A stretch of DNA of 64,000 nt from Ceratotherium simum simum (GCF_000283155.1 NW_004454181.1:24617391-24681390), one strand, 5' to 3'. Numbered from the stretch's first letter, positions 9,555 to 21,115 are shown. Made by a program: numbers and translations. The notes: generated by a model from the letters alone, not told the origin.

Positions 9555-12500
9555 TGCTACTATATTTTTAAATTAAACTTTTTATTTTGAGATTATCATA
9601 GATTCACAAGCAGTTTTAAGAAATAATACAGAAAGATTCTATGTACTATTTATTCAGTTTACCCCAACGTTGACATTTTGCAAAACTATGGTACAATATC
9701 ACAACCTAGATATTGACATTGATACAGCCAAGATATAGAACATTTCCTCCACCACAAAGGTCATGTTGTCCCATTATAGCCCAGTTCCCACTTGATTCCC
9801 ATCCTCAGCCTCTCCTCAACCCCAGGAAACCATTAATTTGTTGTCCATTCCTATGATTTTGTCATTACAGGAATATTATATAAATGGAATCACATAGTAT
9901 GTAACCTTATGGGACTGGCTTTTTTTCACTCAGAACTGATCTCTGAAGATTCATCTAGGTTGTTACGTGGTCACCTGGATCAATAGTTCCTTTTACTTTT
10001 ATTTTTGCTGAGTAGCATTCCAAAGAATGGACGTACCACAGTTTGTTTAACCATTCACCTGTTGAAGGGCATCTGAGTTGTTTCCAGTTTGGTGCAACTA
10101 TGAATAAAGCTGCTATAAACATGCGTGTACATGTTTTTGTGTGAATGTAAATTTTAATTTCTCTGGAACAAAGCCCAGGATAGTAATTGCTGGGTAGTAT
10201 CATAGACAACATTTCTAATTTTTTTAAAAACTGCCAGACTGTTTTCCTGAGTGGCTGTACCATTTTACATTCCCATCAGTAATGTGATCAAGTGATCAAA
10301 TTTTTCAAGATCCTCACATTTGGTGAGGATGCATTTGGTGGTTTCACTATTTTTTTATTTTAGCCATCCTGCCAGGTATGTAGTGACATTTCATTGTGGT
10401 TTTAATTAGCATTTCCCTATAAGACTAATTATATTGAACATTTTTTCATGTGCTTGTCATCTGTTTATCCTCTGTTGTGAACTGTCTATTCATACCTTTT
10501 GCTCATTTGCTAATTTGATTGTTTGATTTTTTAGTGTTACATTTTGAGAGTTTTTTATGTTTTGTAGATACTAGTCATTTTGTCAGGTATGTGTTTTGTA
10601 AATATTGTAAATATTGTCTTTTCATCTCTTAACACAGTCTTTCACAGAGCAAAAGTTTTTAGTATTAACGAAGTCCAGCTTCTCAATTTTTCCTTTTATG
10701 AATCATGCTTTTTGGGTCAATCATAAAAACTCTTTGCTAAGACTGAGATTGTAAAGATTTTATCTTATGGTTTTTTTCCTAAAATGTTTATAGCTTTACA
10801 TTTTGTATTTAAATCTGTTATTCCTTTTGAGTTAATTTTTTTTATAAAGTGTGAGATTAGGTTAATATTCTTTTTTTTTTTCGCCTATGGATGTCCAACT
10901 ATTTCATCACCGTTTGTTAAAAAGGCTGTCTTACCTCCCTCCATCAAATTGCTTTTGTACCTTTGTCAAAAATGAGTTGGGCATATCTATTTCTGGGTTC
11001 TCTAGTCTGTACCTTTGATCTATATGTCTGTACCTCCACCAATACTATACAGTCTTGATTACTGAGGTTATATATTAAATCTTGAAATCAAGTAGACTGA
11101 TTCCTTTCACATTATTCTTCATTTCAATGGTGTTACCTATTTAGGTTCCTTTGTGTTTCCATATATATTTTAGAAAAATTTGCCTATATCTACAAAAAAA
11201 ACTTGCTGGGGTTTTGACATGAATTACATTAAAGCTATATATCAATTTGGGGAGAACTGACATCTTTAACGTGTTGAGTCTTCTAGTCCATGAACAAAGT
11301 ATGTCTAATTTATGTAGGTATACTTTGATTTGCTTCATAAGCAGTTTTTAGTTTTCATATGCAAGTCTTATTCATGTATTGTTAGATATACACCTAGGTA
11401 TTTTATTTGTTTTGAGCTATTTTGAATCATTCTATTTTTAATTTTGATGTCCATGTGCTCATTGGTAGTATATAGAAATGCAACTGATTTTTGTATGTTT
11501 ATCAGATATCCTTTGACCTTGCTGAACCCACTTATGTGTTCTAGATGGGTTTTTTGGTAGATTCTTTGGAATTTTTTTAATAGGCAATCATCTTATTTGC
11601 AAATATGGACAGTTTAATGTCTTCCTTTCTGATCTGTATGCCCTTTATTTCCTTTTCCTTCCTGCACTGAGTAGAACTTCCAGAACTATGTTGAATTAGA
11701 GTGGTGAGAGCAAATATCCTTGCCTGCTCCTGATCTTAGGGGAAAAGCATTCAGTCTCATCACTAAGTGCTGTGTTCATTGTAGATGCTTTTTATCAAGT
11801 TGAAGAAATTCCCCTCTATTCTTATATTTCTGAGAAGTGTCTTTTTTTTTTTTTAATCACAAATGGATATTGAATTTTGTCAAATGCTTTTTCTGTATTG
11901 ATTGATATGAGCATGTATTTTTCATCTTTAACCTGTTAATGTGGTGGATTAAACTGATAGATTTTGGAGTACTGAAACTGTCTTGCATCCCTGCAACAAA
12001 CAGTACTTGATCATGGTGTATAATTCTTTTTTATATGTGGCTAAAGTCTTTTGCTAATATTTTGTTAAGGATTTTTGTGACCATATTCATGAAAGATATT
12101 GGTGTATAGTTTTCTTTCTTTAAACTGTCTTTCCCTGGTTTGGTATCAGGGTGATACTTGCTTCATAAAGGAATTGGAAAGTGTTTCCTCTCCTTTTATA
12201 TTCTGGAAGACATTGTGTAGAATTGATCTTACTTCTTCCTAATAATTTCATAGAATTCTTCAGTGAAACTATCTGGTCGTAGAGATTACTTCATGGGGAG
12301 TTTTTAGATTATAAATTCGATTTTCTTAACAGTTATAGGCTATTCAAACTCTTTTTTTCATATTGAATGTGTTATGGCAGCTTCAAAGAATTGGTCTATT
12401 TGACCTCAGTTTTCAGATTTATGTGTGTATAAGTTTTCATAGTATTCCCTTATTATTGTTTTTATGTCTGCAGGGTCTCTCCCTGTGTCATGAGTGACAT

Positions 12501-12820
12501 TAGGAATTTGTGTTCTTTCACTTTTTGTGTTTGTCAGTCTTGCTAGAGGTTATCAGTTTTATTGATCTTCTCAAATAGCCATCTTTTTATCGCATTGATT
12601 TTTCTGTTTTCAGTTTCATTCATTTTTGTCCTTGTATTTATTAATTCCTTTATTCTGCTTGTTTTATCTTTATTTTACTCTTTTTTCCCTAGGTTCCTGA
12701 GGTGAGAGCTTTAATTATTGATGTGAAAGTTTTCCTCTTTTCTCATATGTGGATTTAATGCTATAGGTTTTCCTTGCTGTGCTACTTTAGCTGTGTCCCA
12801 TAAGTTTTGATGTGGTGTGT
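9555..12820 (-). mobile_element. L1 (L1MA/L1MB-like), 3' UTR and ORF2 part 1
   Basis: The 3' UTR lies at the left: 'aaactttttattttgagatt', 'attcacaagcagttttaaga', 'aggaaaccattaatttgttg' and 'tcacatagtatgtaacctta'. ORF2 follows in reverse from about 10600. The element resumes at 13814 beyond a nested L1, and its 5' end is near 15555. At 11592-11603 the reverse-transcriptase active-site block reads F-A-N-K instead of F-A-D-D, so both catalytic aspartates are lost. Stops are frequent; the copy is dead. Confidence 0.85.
11150..12800 (-). pseudogene. L1 ORF2p reverse-transcriptase remnant
   Basis: Decayed RT coding sequence. Short frames such as 11141-11338 keep family-typical words (for example 'LPKLIYSFNVIHVKTPASFF', from the segment after the RT palm). 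The FADD motif is mutated to FANK. There are frameshifts throughout and no long frame. Confidence 0.7.
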
Positions 12821-13813
12821 GTGTGTTTATTTATTTATTTAAGACTTTGTTTTTTAGAGCAGTTTTAGGTTCACAGCAAAATTGAGGGGAAGATACAGAA
12901 ATTTCCCATATATTCCCTGCCCCACACATGCATCATCTCCCCATTATCAACATCCTCCACCAGAGTGGTACATTTGTTACAAATTATGAACCTACATTGG
13001 CACATCATCATCAGCCAAAGTCCATAGCATGCATTACAGTTCACTCATGGTGTTGTACATTCTGTGGGTTTTGACAAATGCTTTATAACATGTATCCACC
13101 ATTGTAGTATCATATAAAATAGTTTCATTACCCCAAAAATCATCTGTGCTCTGCCTATTCATCCTTCCCTCCCCCTCAACCCCTGGCAACCACTGATTTT
13201 TTACTGTCTCCATGGTTTTGCCTTTTCCAGAATGTCATATAGTTGGAATCATATAGTATATAGCCATTTCAGATTGGCTTCTTTCACTCGGTAATATGCA
13301 TTTAAGATTCCTCCATGTCTTTTCATGGCTTGATAGCACATTTCTTTTCAGTACTGAATAACATTCCATCGTCTAGATGTACCACAGTTTATTTATTCAT
13401 TGACCTACTGAAAGACATCTTGGTTGCTTCCAAGTTCTGGCATTTATGAATATAAAGCAGCTAAAAACATTGATGTACAAGTTTTTGTGTAGACATAACT
13501 TTTCATATCTTTTGGGTAAATACCAAGGAGTGTGATTACTGGATCATATAGTAAGAGTATGTTTAGTTTTGTAAGAAACCACCAAACTGTCTTCCAAAGG
13601 GGCTGTGCTGTTTTGTGCTTCCATCAACAATGAATGAGAGTTCCTACTGCTCCACATCATTGCTAACGTTTGATCTATTCGTTGTTTTGGATTTTGACCA
13701 TTCTAATAGGTGTGTAGTGGTATCTCGTTGTTATAATTTGTATTTTCCTGATGACATGTGATATGGAACATCTCTTCATATGCTTATTTGCCATCTATAT
13801 ATCTTTATTAATG
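12821..13813 (-). mobile_element. Nested 5'-truncated L1
   Basis: A second L1 3' end begins here with a TTTA-rich tail (12826-12840), then 'ttagagcagttttaggttca', 'cagcaaaattgaggggaaga' and 'ctggcaaccactgatttttt', and continues into the ORF2 C-terminal region before stopping at about 13813. Flanking 'gatgtggtgt' (12809-12818) and 'gatatgttgt' (13814-13823) are a diverged target-site duplication. The host L1 reading resumes immediately after. Confidence 0.85.
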
Positions 13814-14002
13814 AGATATGTTGTATTTTTGTTTTCATTAAGTTCAATAAGTTTTTTATTTCTCTTGTGACTTCCTCTTTAACTCATGGATTACTTAGAA
13901 GTAAGTTGTTTAGTTTCCACATGTTTGGAGATGTCACTGTCATCTTTTTGTTATTAAGTTCTACTTTGATTCCATTGTACCTGGAGAAAACACTATAATT
14001 TC
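13814..14002 (-). mobile_element. Host L1, ORF2 part 2
   Basis: ORF2 sequence of the 9555 L1 continues ('aactcatggattacttagaa', 'catgtttggagatgtcactg'). It breaks off near 14002, within 'tataatttcaattctttctg', where it joins ORF1 sequence directly. Confidence 0.8.
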
Positions 14003-14570
14003 AATTCTTTCTGGGACTCTAATGTCATGAATGTTAGATCTTTTTTTTGATAGACATACAAGTCCCTGAGGCTCTGTTAATTATATCTACTTTCTCCTGT
14101 TGTTCAGGTTGGGTAATTTCTACTGTTCATCCCTCCAGTTCAAGGATTCTTCTTCTTTCCCCTACCTTTTCTTTTGAACCCATTCATTGCCTTTTTCGTT
14201 TGGTTACTGTATTGAAGTTCTGCGCTTTATATTTCTACAACTATTTCTGTGTTGAGACTATTTTTTCATTTGTTTCAAGTGTGTTCTTAATTACTCAGTG
14301 AAGCATTTTTATGATGGCTGCCATAAAACCTTTGTGAGGCAAAGCTTCACCATAGAAATGAAAAGAAGGTTGAGTATACTCCCACTGCAAGAGGTCCTGC
14401 TCAGACCATTCACAAATAATTGAATAAAATAACCTTTGTCAGATAGGTCTAGCCTGTCTGTCATCTCAGTGTTGGCATCTATTAATTGTCTCTTTCATTC
14501 AATTTGAGGTCTTCCTGATTCTCGGTATGATGAGTGATTTTTAATTGATACCTGGATTTTTGGGGTATTT
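14003..14570 (-). pseudogene. L1 ORF1 N-terminal half
   Basis: Reverse-strand ORF1: the cut is at the RRM region ('ttctgggactctaatgtcat' corresponds to the G/RVPE block), followed by the coiled-coil section (around 14290-14340, encoding an 'NTLETNEK'-like string) and the start of ORF1 near 14565. The C-terminal half of ORF1, the linker and the ORF2 endonuclease are missing from this element. A small insertion (14336-14430) further breaks the frame. Confidence 0.7.
14336..14430. mobile_element. Small unidentified insertion with 9-bp direct repeats
   Basis: About 95 bases inside L1 ORF1 with no L1 counterpart, flanked by exact 'aacctttgt' copies at 14327-14335 and 14431-14439. It ends in the A-rich 'aataattgaataaaat', which with the direct repeats suggests a very short retrotransposed fragment. 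The source is not recognised. Confidence 0.55.
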
Positions 14571-15555
14571 CACTGTGCATCTCTGGATCTTATTTGTACC
14601 TTCTGTTTTAACTGACTTTTCTGACAGCAGTCTGGCAGGGGAAGTGTAGAAGGGTTCTACCTCATTAATGCAGGTAGGAGTAGAAGTCCAGGTCTCCCTC
14701 TTGGCCTCTATTTACACCAGAGGGCGGGAGCTCCTCATTACTGCCGGGCATTGTTGGGACTTCTGGTTCTCCCCTAGGCATTCACTGACATCTCCTGGCT
14801 AGGAGAAGTGAGAGTCCTCTTTCTGCTCCTCAGTGGCCCCCACTGACACCAAGATGGAGAAGTGGCCTTGTTACCATTGGGTGATGTGAAAATCCTGGCT
14901 CTCTCTTAGGCCTCCTATTATACCACCCGGAGGGGATGGGAGGGGCAGGATGTCTCCCTACTGCTGTGTTTGGATGGTAGTCCAGGATCCCCATGTGGTT
15001 TGCTCTGACACTGTCAGAGAGTGGAGGCTTGTGACTGCCCAGCAGGGATGTCCTCGCTCCTCTCTTGGCCTTCTCAGACACCTCCCTGGCAGAGTTGGGT
15101 GAGGCTGGGGCTCCTTATTACAACCTGGTGAGGGTGGAAGTGCAGGTTCCCCACTTAGTCTTTGCGGGCATGGGTGCAGATGAGGCCACAGTTTTTTCTG
15201 TGGTATTTGGCTGCAGTAGAGCAATTATTGGCTAAAAGTTTTCTGTTTTGCCAGGCTGCCACTTTCTTTTTCCTTTGGCAGACGTTTGTTGTCTTTTCTG
15301 TTGTTATTCCCACTGGCATTTCCCAGTTACTGGCTTCTCTAGCACCCACTCTGGGATATCTGAGGCAAAAAGAAAACCCAGGGAACTCATTGTTCAGGGT
15401 GCAGTTTGCTCTCTGGTCTGCTTTCTTCTCCTTACCTTTCAGAGTCGTCTTATGTTTGTTTTATGTATAATGTCCAGGGATTTTATTTGTACTTAGCAGG
15501 AGAAATAGAGAAAAGTATATCTAATCTCTCCTCCCAGAAGCAGAAGTCTGCTGCC
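14571..15555 (-). mobile_element. L1 5' UTR with degenerate tandem units
   Basis: GC-richer than its surroundings. It contains diverged units built on 'ggtggaagtccaggttcccc'-like text (about 14675, 14745, 14960, 15130) linked by 'cctc-ttactgc' and 'ctgacac' segments, the style of tandem-unit 5' UTRs in mammalian L1. The 5' limit is near 'ctcccagaagcagaagtctg' (15532-15551). In a live L1 this region would be the internal pol II promoter. Confidence 0.75.
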
Positions 15556-16099
15556 CTACTGTTAATGACAAGACATGTGCTTGGAAGCATGCCTGATGTC
15601 AAAATGGTTTATGTATATAGGCATTTTACTATGTATACAAAACCTGAGGATTCAGAGATGAACAAAGAACCAGAGAAGAAAAAGATGATTGGGTTTTCAG
15701 TGACTAACAAGTAATCTGATGCAGCTGTGATGTAATGGGTGCATGGTAAGACCTCAGGAGAGGAGGCTGGAGATAAGGACTTGGAGCAGTTTGCATTTCT
15801 TCTGTGCTAACTGGAAGCCATTGAAGCCTATTGCTCAGACCAGAGCCTGGCTCAAGGGCTCTTTCTAGGTCGTTCCCTTGTAATGTTCTCACCTACCAGA
15901 AATGACCTAGAGACAGGTAAAGATTTCCTGGAGGTGGAGGTGAGGACAGAACTATCACACTTAATGAATTAAATAGGTCACTGTAACGCTTACCATGGCA
16001 ATTGGAATATGGTTGTACGGGGTCAAAATTGAGGTGGTCCCATACTGGTTTGTGTACCAAACAAAAAAATGCCAACAGTGATTTACACAAAAGTTTGTA
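15556..16099. other. Mostly unassigned
   Basis: Unique-looking DNA. A weak minus-strand L2 resemblance at 15720-15860 ('aactggaagccattgaagcc') is not strong enough to call. Confidence 0.4.
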
Positions 16100-16370
16100 A
16101 CACTGTCCTGCTGATTACCATATATACCTGTGATCTCTACAGTTTATTTCATAATGACAAATTATGCAATTAGACTTCCGTCACTATAGATATAAACACT
16201 ACAGAAAACCTGATTAGGGTTTTGTATTCCCTTGGTGCATTTGCAGAATCAATTATGCCGTATTTTCAATATGACAAACTGCTGGAGAGATTGCATATAA
16301 TTTTTTTCCCCTCATTTTCGTATTGTAATTCGACAAGTAATTATCATTCCAGGCAAGACTTGCTGTGACT
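16100..16370. promoter_or_regulatory. Candidate conserved non-coding element
   Basis: A repeat-free, AT-rich block that keeps isolated CpGs (in 'ttccgtc', 'tgccgta', 'ttcgtat', 'ttcgaca') and is dense in homeodomain-type TAAT/ATTA cores ('atgcaattagac', 'caagtaattatcattcc', 'gaatcaattatg'). These features are typical of deeply conserved enhancers. This is a judgement from composition only; no alignment was available. Confidence 0.3.
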
Positions 16371-16831
16371 GAGACAACCCTTCAGGGAGACGGGAGATCA
16401 GAGTGAGAGTCCTTTTTCAGGTTCGCCTTTCCTCTCCCGTCCTTTAGACTGTGTCTTCTCAGTCACCTCCTGCTGGCTTTAAGCAAAGAGGCAGATCATT
16501 TTGTTTTGGAGAATAGCCTGTGGGTGGAGTCAAAGAACTTAGAACTGAGATATTTTTTCTAAATCTTAGAAGTATTTTCATAACTAATAAATTTTTGCAA
16601 TGAACCATTTTTAAAAGAAGGCTCATTTGGATCTCAATGCAAAAAAGAGATAGCTAAAGAGGTGCTCTGGCTGAAGTAGGAGAGCTGTGCCTGGATCTCT
16701 GTCTGCCTCTGACACCTTCTTCTTTTAAGGTAACCCTAGAGATATGTCTTCAGAAATTAAGGCCTAGTTTGAAGCATTACAGTTCTACGTCACTTGGTAG
16801 TGACGTAATTTCTTTGATTTTACAGATGGGA
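16371..16831. other. No assignable feature
   Basis: Apparently unique sequence. No exon or repeat signature was recognised. Confidence 0.4.
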
Positions 16832-16935
16832 AAGGCCATTCATTCATTTATTCCACAAATACTTATTGAGTACCCACACTATCAAGCACTGTGCTAGGAA
16901 CTGAGAATATAACAAAATAGAGGGTAAGGGACTCA
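16832..16935 (-). mobile_element. L2 LINE 3' end
   Basis: 'ttcattcatttattccacaa', 'atacttattgagtacccaca' and 'agcactgtgctaggaactga' are the reverse complement of the L2 terminus, with the (TGAA)n end appearing as TTCA at the left. Confidence 0.75.
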
Positions 16936-17399
16936 GGAAGACTCTGGACCTCAGTCTGCACCCTCTCTAGAACACTATGCTCCCTTTCATACCCCTATGC
17001 ATATCGGGCTTTGATACCTCAGTGTCTGCTCTTCTCTTCTCCCACTGAGGTGGGCAATGACCTCCTGTTCTCTGCCTTCCTAATAAGTCCCCTAAATAAA
17101 ATATATCCACCATTTTCATTCTAAGCATACTTAATTGTCCCATGGTATTACTGAAAGTAGGAAGGGGCTTCTAGGAGAGCATAAGTAGAGTCATGTTTAT
17201 AAACCCATGGTTGTGTCCTTGTCACAAATCGTAGCAGCACACCCTTCCTTTCTGAGCCCAATGGCTGATGAAGAGTTTCTGCTACCTCCAGCCTTTTCTT
17301 ATTCCAGATGATTATTCTTTTGAAGAAAAACGTACTTCTCTAATCCAAAAACTACATTTCTTATCTCATTTATCTAGTCTTGGGAAGCAATAAAACTAG
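16936..17399. other. No assignable feature
   Basis: Unique-looking sequence. No repeat landmark was found. Confidence 0.4.
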
Positions 17400-17640
17400 G
17401 GCTATCAGATTTAGAAAATAAAAATACAGAATACTCAGTTAAATTTGAATTACAGATAAACAGCAAATACTTTTAGTATAAGCACATTCCAAATATTGCA
17501 TGGCACATAGTTATACTAAAAAATTATTTTAAAATATTTTTAGTATAAATGTGACCCCAAATATTGCACAGAGTGTACTTATATATTATTTGTTGTTTAC
17601 CTGAAATTTACACTTAAATGAATGTCACATATTTTGTCTC
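17400..17640. mobile_element. Palindromic DNA-transposon-like MITE
   Basis: Two imperfect inverted arms: 'cagttaaatttgaattacag' with 'ataaacagcaaata' on the left (17437-17468), and on the right (17585-17624) 'ttatttgttgtttacctgaa' with 'tttacacttaaatg', their reverse complement with scattered changes. Between them 'agtataagcacattccaaat' and its variant at about 17540-17565 repeat the motif. This matches a widespread palindromic mammalian repeat whose family name I do not assign. Confidence 0.65.
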
Positions 17641-17730
17641 TCCCTCTATATATATAGACACACACATTTATATTATATATGGAGAGACACAAGATTAATA
17701 TATATATAATATGTGTATATATTTTTCATG
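17641..17730. repeat. AT/AC low-complexity sequence
   Basis: Interrupted (TA)n and (CA)n ('tatatatatagacacacaca', 'tatatataatatgtgtatat'). Confidence 0.7.
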
Positions 17731-19079
17731 TATATTCTATGAGTAAGTTAAGAAAAAATGGATACATTGCTCACAGCATTTCAGGATTGTTGAAAGGGAA
17801 AAACAGAGCTATGGAAATGCAAGCTGTTATTACGCAGTTAGGTTTCCTGTCCCACTGGAAAAAATCTGGGCTTAATTTGAGTTATTTGCATTGCTTATAA
17901 GACAGCACAGATATATTTTCAATCAGTCAAGCTCTTTTTCAAATGCTATTGGTTTTGCACAGCTTAAATGAATTTTGCCAGCCATGTTCCCATATTGAGA
18001 AACCCAAGACGTATGTTTCTGATTCATTTACACTGAACCAATCAAATTATTCCTTTCTTTTTTGCTTTCTATACTCATGGATGTTTGCAAGGTTTCAGAA
18101 AATATTTTATTTTGGTGTTCTAGAGTTAGTTGTTATTAAGTGAGATACTGGTGATAATTCCTGCACCACCTTCTTTTCTGTAGTATAATTAATGATCAAG
18201 CAGGAAGTGGAATTATAAAGCAACAGCCCTCTGAGCTGGATTTTCTCCGTCTGGAAAATTGAATGGTTGTTAACAGCATCAGTCTTTTGGAAAAGTAGAA
18301 TTTGAAAGAGCACTACCAATCAAGTTCATTTCTGAAACTGCTATGAGTAAGATATCCAACAAGTTCAGCCCCTTGATAACTAACACTGATTTATAGCAAA
18401 GATAGCAGAAGATTTTAGTATTTAGTTGTGTGCCTACAGAAAAAATAGAGGTCTAATTCATTCTAGGTATCAGGGTACTATCTGTCCCTTTGCCTGATTG
18501 TCGATTTTAAATAACCACAAACACCAAAAAGAAACATAATTTCATTTGTACCATTGTGGTAAATTCAAATTGTGGTATAAAAGCCTCAGAAGAATGACTA
18601 AGAATGACTAATAAATGCTGTGAAAACATGTTGTAATAGCTTGACAATGACCTTCGAGACAGGCATCAGAATTGCTTTTGTTTTTTCAAAAATATCAAAA
18701 TAACAATGTGCTAAATAGAAATTTTTTAATGTAATTCACAGGACTGAATATTCCCAGAATTGATATAAAGTTGATTAAAAAAAAGTACAACCCTGGGGAT
18801 AGACCATTTTATCTACACATTTACTCTCAACAGATTTTATACTTTGTAATCTTTGTTTACAAATTGATTGACAAAGGCTAAGAATTTGTGGCTGAGTTTA
18901 AGGTTGCTGTCTGTTCATGAGTACATGATTGTTCTGTGGTTGGATTTAGGGGCTCAAAGGATGCCTGAAGTTATGGTGGTGAGAATTTCAGAGGGATAAG
19001 GTTAAAAGGAGGTAGGCTGTGGTTAATTTTAATAGCCAATCTTTCCTTTTTTAAGCACTCAAAGGCTGTTATTTGTCAC
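17731..19079. other. No assignable feature
   Basis: About 1.35 kb of apparently unique sequence, the longest repeat-poor stretch of this part of the window. A short direct repeat 'agaatgactaagaatgacta' lies at about 18591-18610. No exon is supported. Confidence 0.4.
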
Positions 19080-19262
19080 TTTCCTTCAGTAATCAATCTA
19101 CCTTCTATTTTAATTATTATGCATGTTTCTTATCTACCTCCTAGGCTGTGAGCTAATTGAGGGCAAGTTCTCTCCATAGTGTCTGATTCAACTTTGTTTC
19201 CTTTTAGTGCTCTGTACAGTGCCTTTACCATATTGAATTCTCAGTAAATATTATCCTTAAGC
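19080..19262 (+). mobile_element. L2 LINE 3' end
   Basis: 'ctaggctgtgagctaattga', 'gggcaagttctctccatagt', 'gctctgtacagtgccttt' and 'ttctcagtaaatatta' follow the L2 terminal order on the plus strand. Confidence 0.75.
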
Positions 19263-19459
19263 CATGTTTAAGGTTTGGGGATCTTTCTATGGCCATGGAT
19301 AAAATGCAAAGTTGGCTGGCTTTGTGTGATCAGTGTATAGTCAGGCCCATCAGGCCCATCTGCAGCTGGAGTTAATAAATTGATTAACATTTTCAATATG
19401 AAAGACTCTGTAGGCTACAGAGGTTAGCAGACGTGCTGAACTAATCTTTACTCTACTTT

Positions 19460-19660
19460 ATGTCATTCAATAGAAAGACTACTGGGTTTGGAATCAGAAG
19501 GTTTGTATTTGTCTCAATTCCACTATGTGCTATGAGTACTATCTGTGAGGAGTCAGGGAAATTCCTAATCTCCTGAAATTTACCTCCTTAGGGGATAATA
19601 GCACTCACTCACCTTGTTTCCCCTGTTTAGAGTTTTTGCAATGACACAAATGAGAGGATC
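19460..19660 (+). mobile_element. MIR SINE
   Basis: 'aagactactgggtttggaat', 'ctcaattccactatgtgcta', 'aatctcctgaaatttacctc' and 'ggggataatagcactcactc' match the MIR order with heavy divergence. Confidence 0.7.
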
Positions 19661-19694
19661 TTGTACTTCTTAGAATCTATCATGTAGAGAAACT

Positions 19695-20040
19695 CTTACA
19701 AGTGTGCAAAGATACATTGACAATGAAGTTTGCTGCAACACTATTTGTAGCAGCAAAAACTCAGAGCAACCTAAATGTTCATCAATTGAACAATGGTTAA
19801 ATAAATGCTAGCCCATCCATAAAGTTAAATACTATACAACTACTAATGATGCAGATTTATATATTGATAAGAAAAAGAATCTCCATGATACATTTTTGAA
19901 TTAAAAAAATGAAATTTGAAAAACTTTTTGTAGCTTGTGGTCCCATCTTCAATGAAAGAAAATAGAGATCAAAGGTTCATGAGTACATGGTTAGATTGAG
20001 AGCTATAGGACACCCACCAGGTGTGGTTAGTGTTGGAGAG
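19695..20040 (+). mobile_element. Old L1 3' UTR fragment
   Basis: Landmarks of L1M-type 3' UTRs in order: 'gcaacactatttgtagcagc', 'aacctaaatgttcatcaatt', 'gaacaatggttaaataaatg' and 'agaatctccatgatacattt'. It is 5'-truncated and old. Confidence 0.75.
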
Positions 20041-20054
20041 GAGGGGTAATAAAA

Positions 20055-20275
20055 TGGATAATAAGAACAGTTCATATTTATGGAGCTCTTAATATGTGCC
20101 AGGCACTATTCTAAACTTTACATTCATAAACTAATCTCTATCACCACTCTTATAAAGATACTATTATTATTTCCACTTGACAGATGAGAAAACTGAGGTA
20201 CCAAGAAATGAAATAACGTGTTTGAGGTTATCACAGAAAATTATCTAAGAGGTGGAAACAGGATCTGAATCCATG
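20055..20275 (-). mobile_element. MIR SINE
   Basis: Reverse-strand MIR: 'tatgtgccaggcactattct', 'gatgagaaaactgaggtacc' and 'gatctgaatccatgtagtct'. Confidence 0.85.
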
Positions 20276-21019
20276 TAGTCTGACTATATAGATATAGTCT
20301 TCCCTCGACAACTGCATCACACTGGGGTGAGCTGGGCATGTACTTCAGGCATATTTTCTTTCAATTTTATATGCTTCTATGTGCTTTGAATATCTCCATC
20401 AAACACATATTACATTATAACTCTAATACAATGCATTTGCAAAATGAGATCATATGCGTGAAAGCATTTTGTTTTATAGCCTGTCACTTGCCATACTTAT
20501 ATAAATTCAAAGCACTAAGAGATGCTCATTATATTAAAAAATATGTAAAGTTGTTTCACACATCAACATCTCTGTACACAATCTTTGCTGGGGTAAGGGA
20601 AGTTGAAAATAAGACCGTCACATCCCCAGCTTTTACTTGCATTTTCTCCATAATGTGACTTGTGATTGCTTTGCAGATGGGGTCTGATTATCAAATTGTG
20701 CATCCTCCTAAACCCACTCATGTCAATTGCACATCAGACAATAACTAGCAAGTGGTGTCAGCGCCCCATCGTCAGAGCTACTGTCGGCACGAAGCATTTG
20801 AGCCAAGAATAAGAATGACAAGCGTATACATTTCCAGCTTTGCAATCAACATGGAAATTAGCTTATAGATGCTGAGTGGTCTTATAGAGAGGGCCCCAGC
20901 TGCAGATAAAATGCCAAACTGAGGATGATAAACAGAGCAGAGGCATTGAGCAGCGTTTCTTTTCAGCTGCTTGAAGCTTGAGAGCATGGCAGGAGGGTGG
21001 GGTTGGCAGGAGTTACTGA
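20276..21019. other. No assignable feature
   Basis: Apparently unique. A 106-codon open frame at 20338-20658 is AT-rich, shows no domain, and is not called. The part at 20880-20990 is more GC-balanced, again without a recognised identity. Confidence 0.4.
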
Positions 21020-21115
21020 ATTATTTCAGAGCTGGAGGGGATCTTCAAGGCCTATTGTTCTCCTGTGAGGAACCTGAGGCTCAGGAAGGGACTAATGGGC
21101 AAGGTAGAAGAGGGA
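21020..21115 (-). mobile_element. MIR3/L3-like fragment
   Basis: 'tttcagagctggaggggatc' followed by 'aacctgaggctcaggaaggg' has the order of the MIR3/L3-type reverse strand ('cagagctggaagggacctt ... gaaactgaggc'). It is short and diverged. Confidence 0.5.

Noticed and set aside
20338..20658. 106-codon open frame
   Set aside because: AT-rich, low-information translation with no recognised motif; probably chance.
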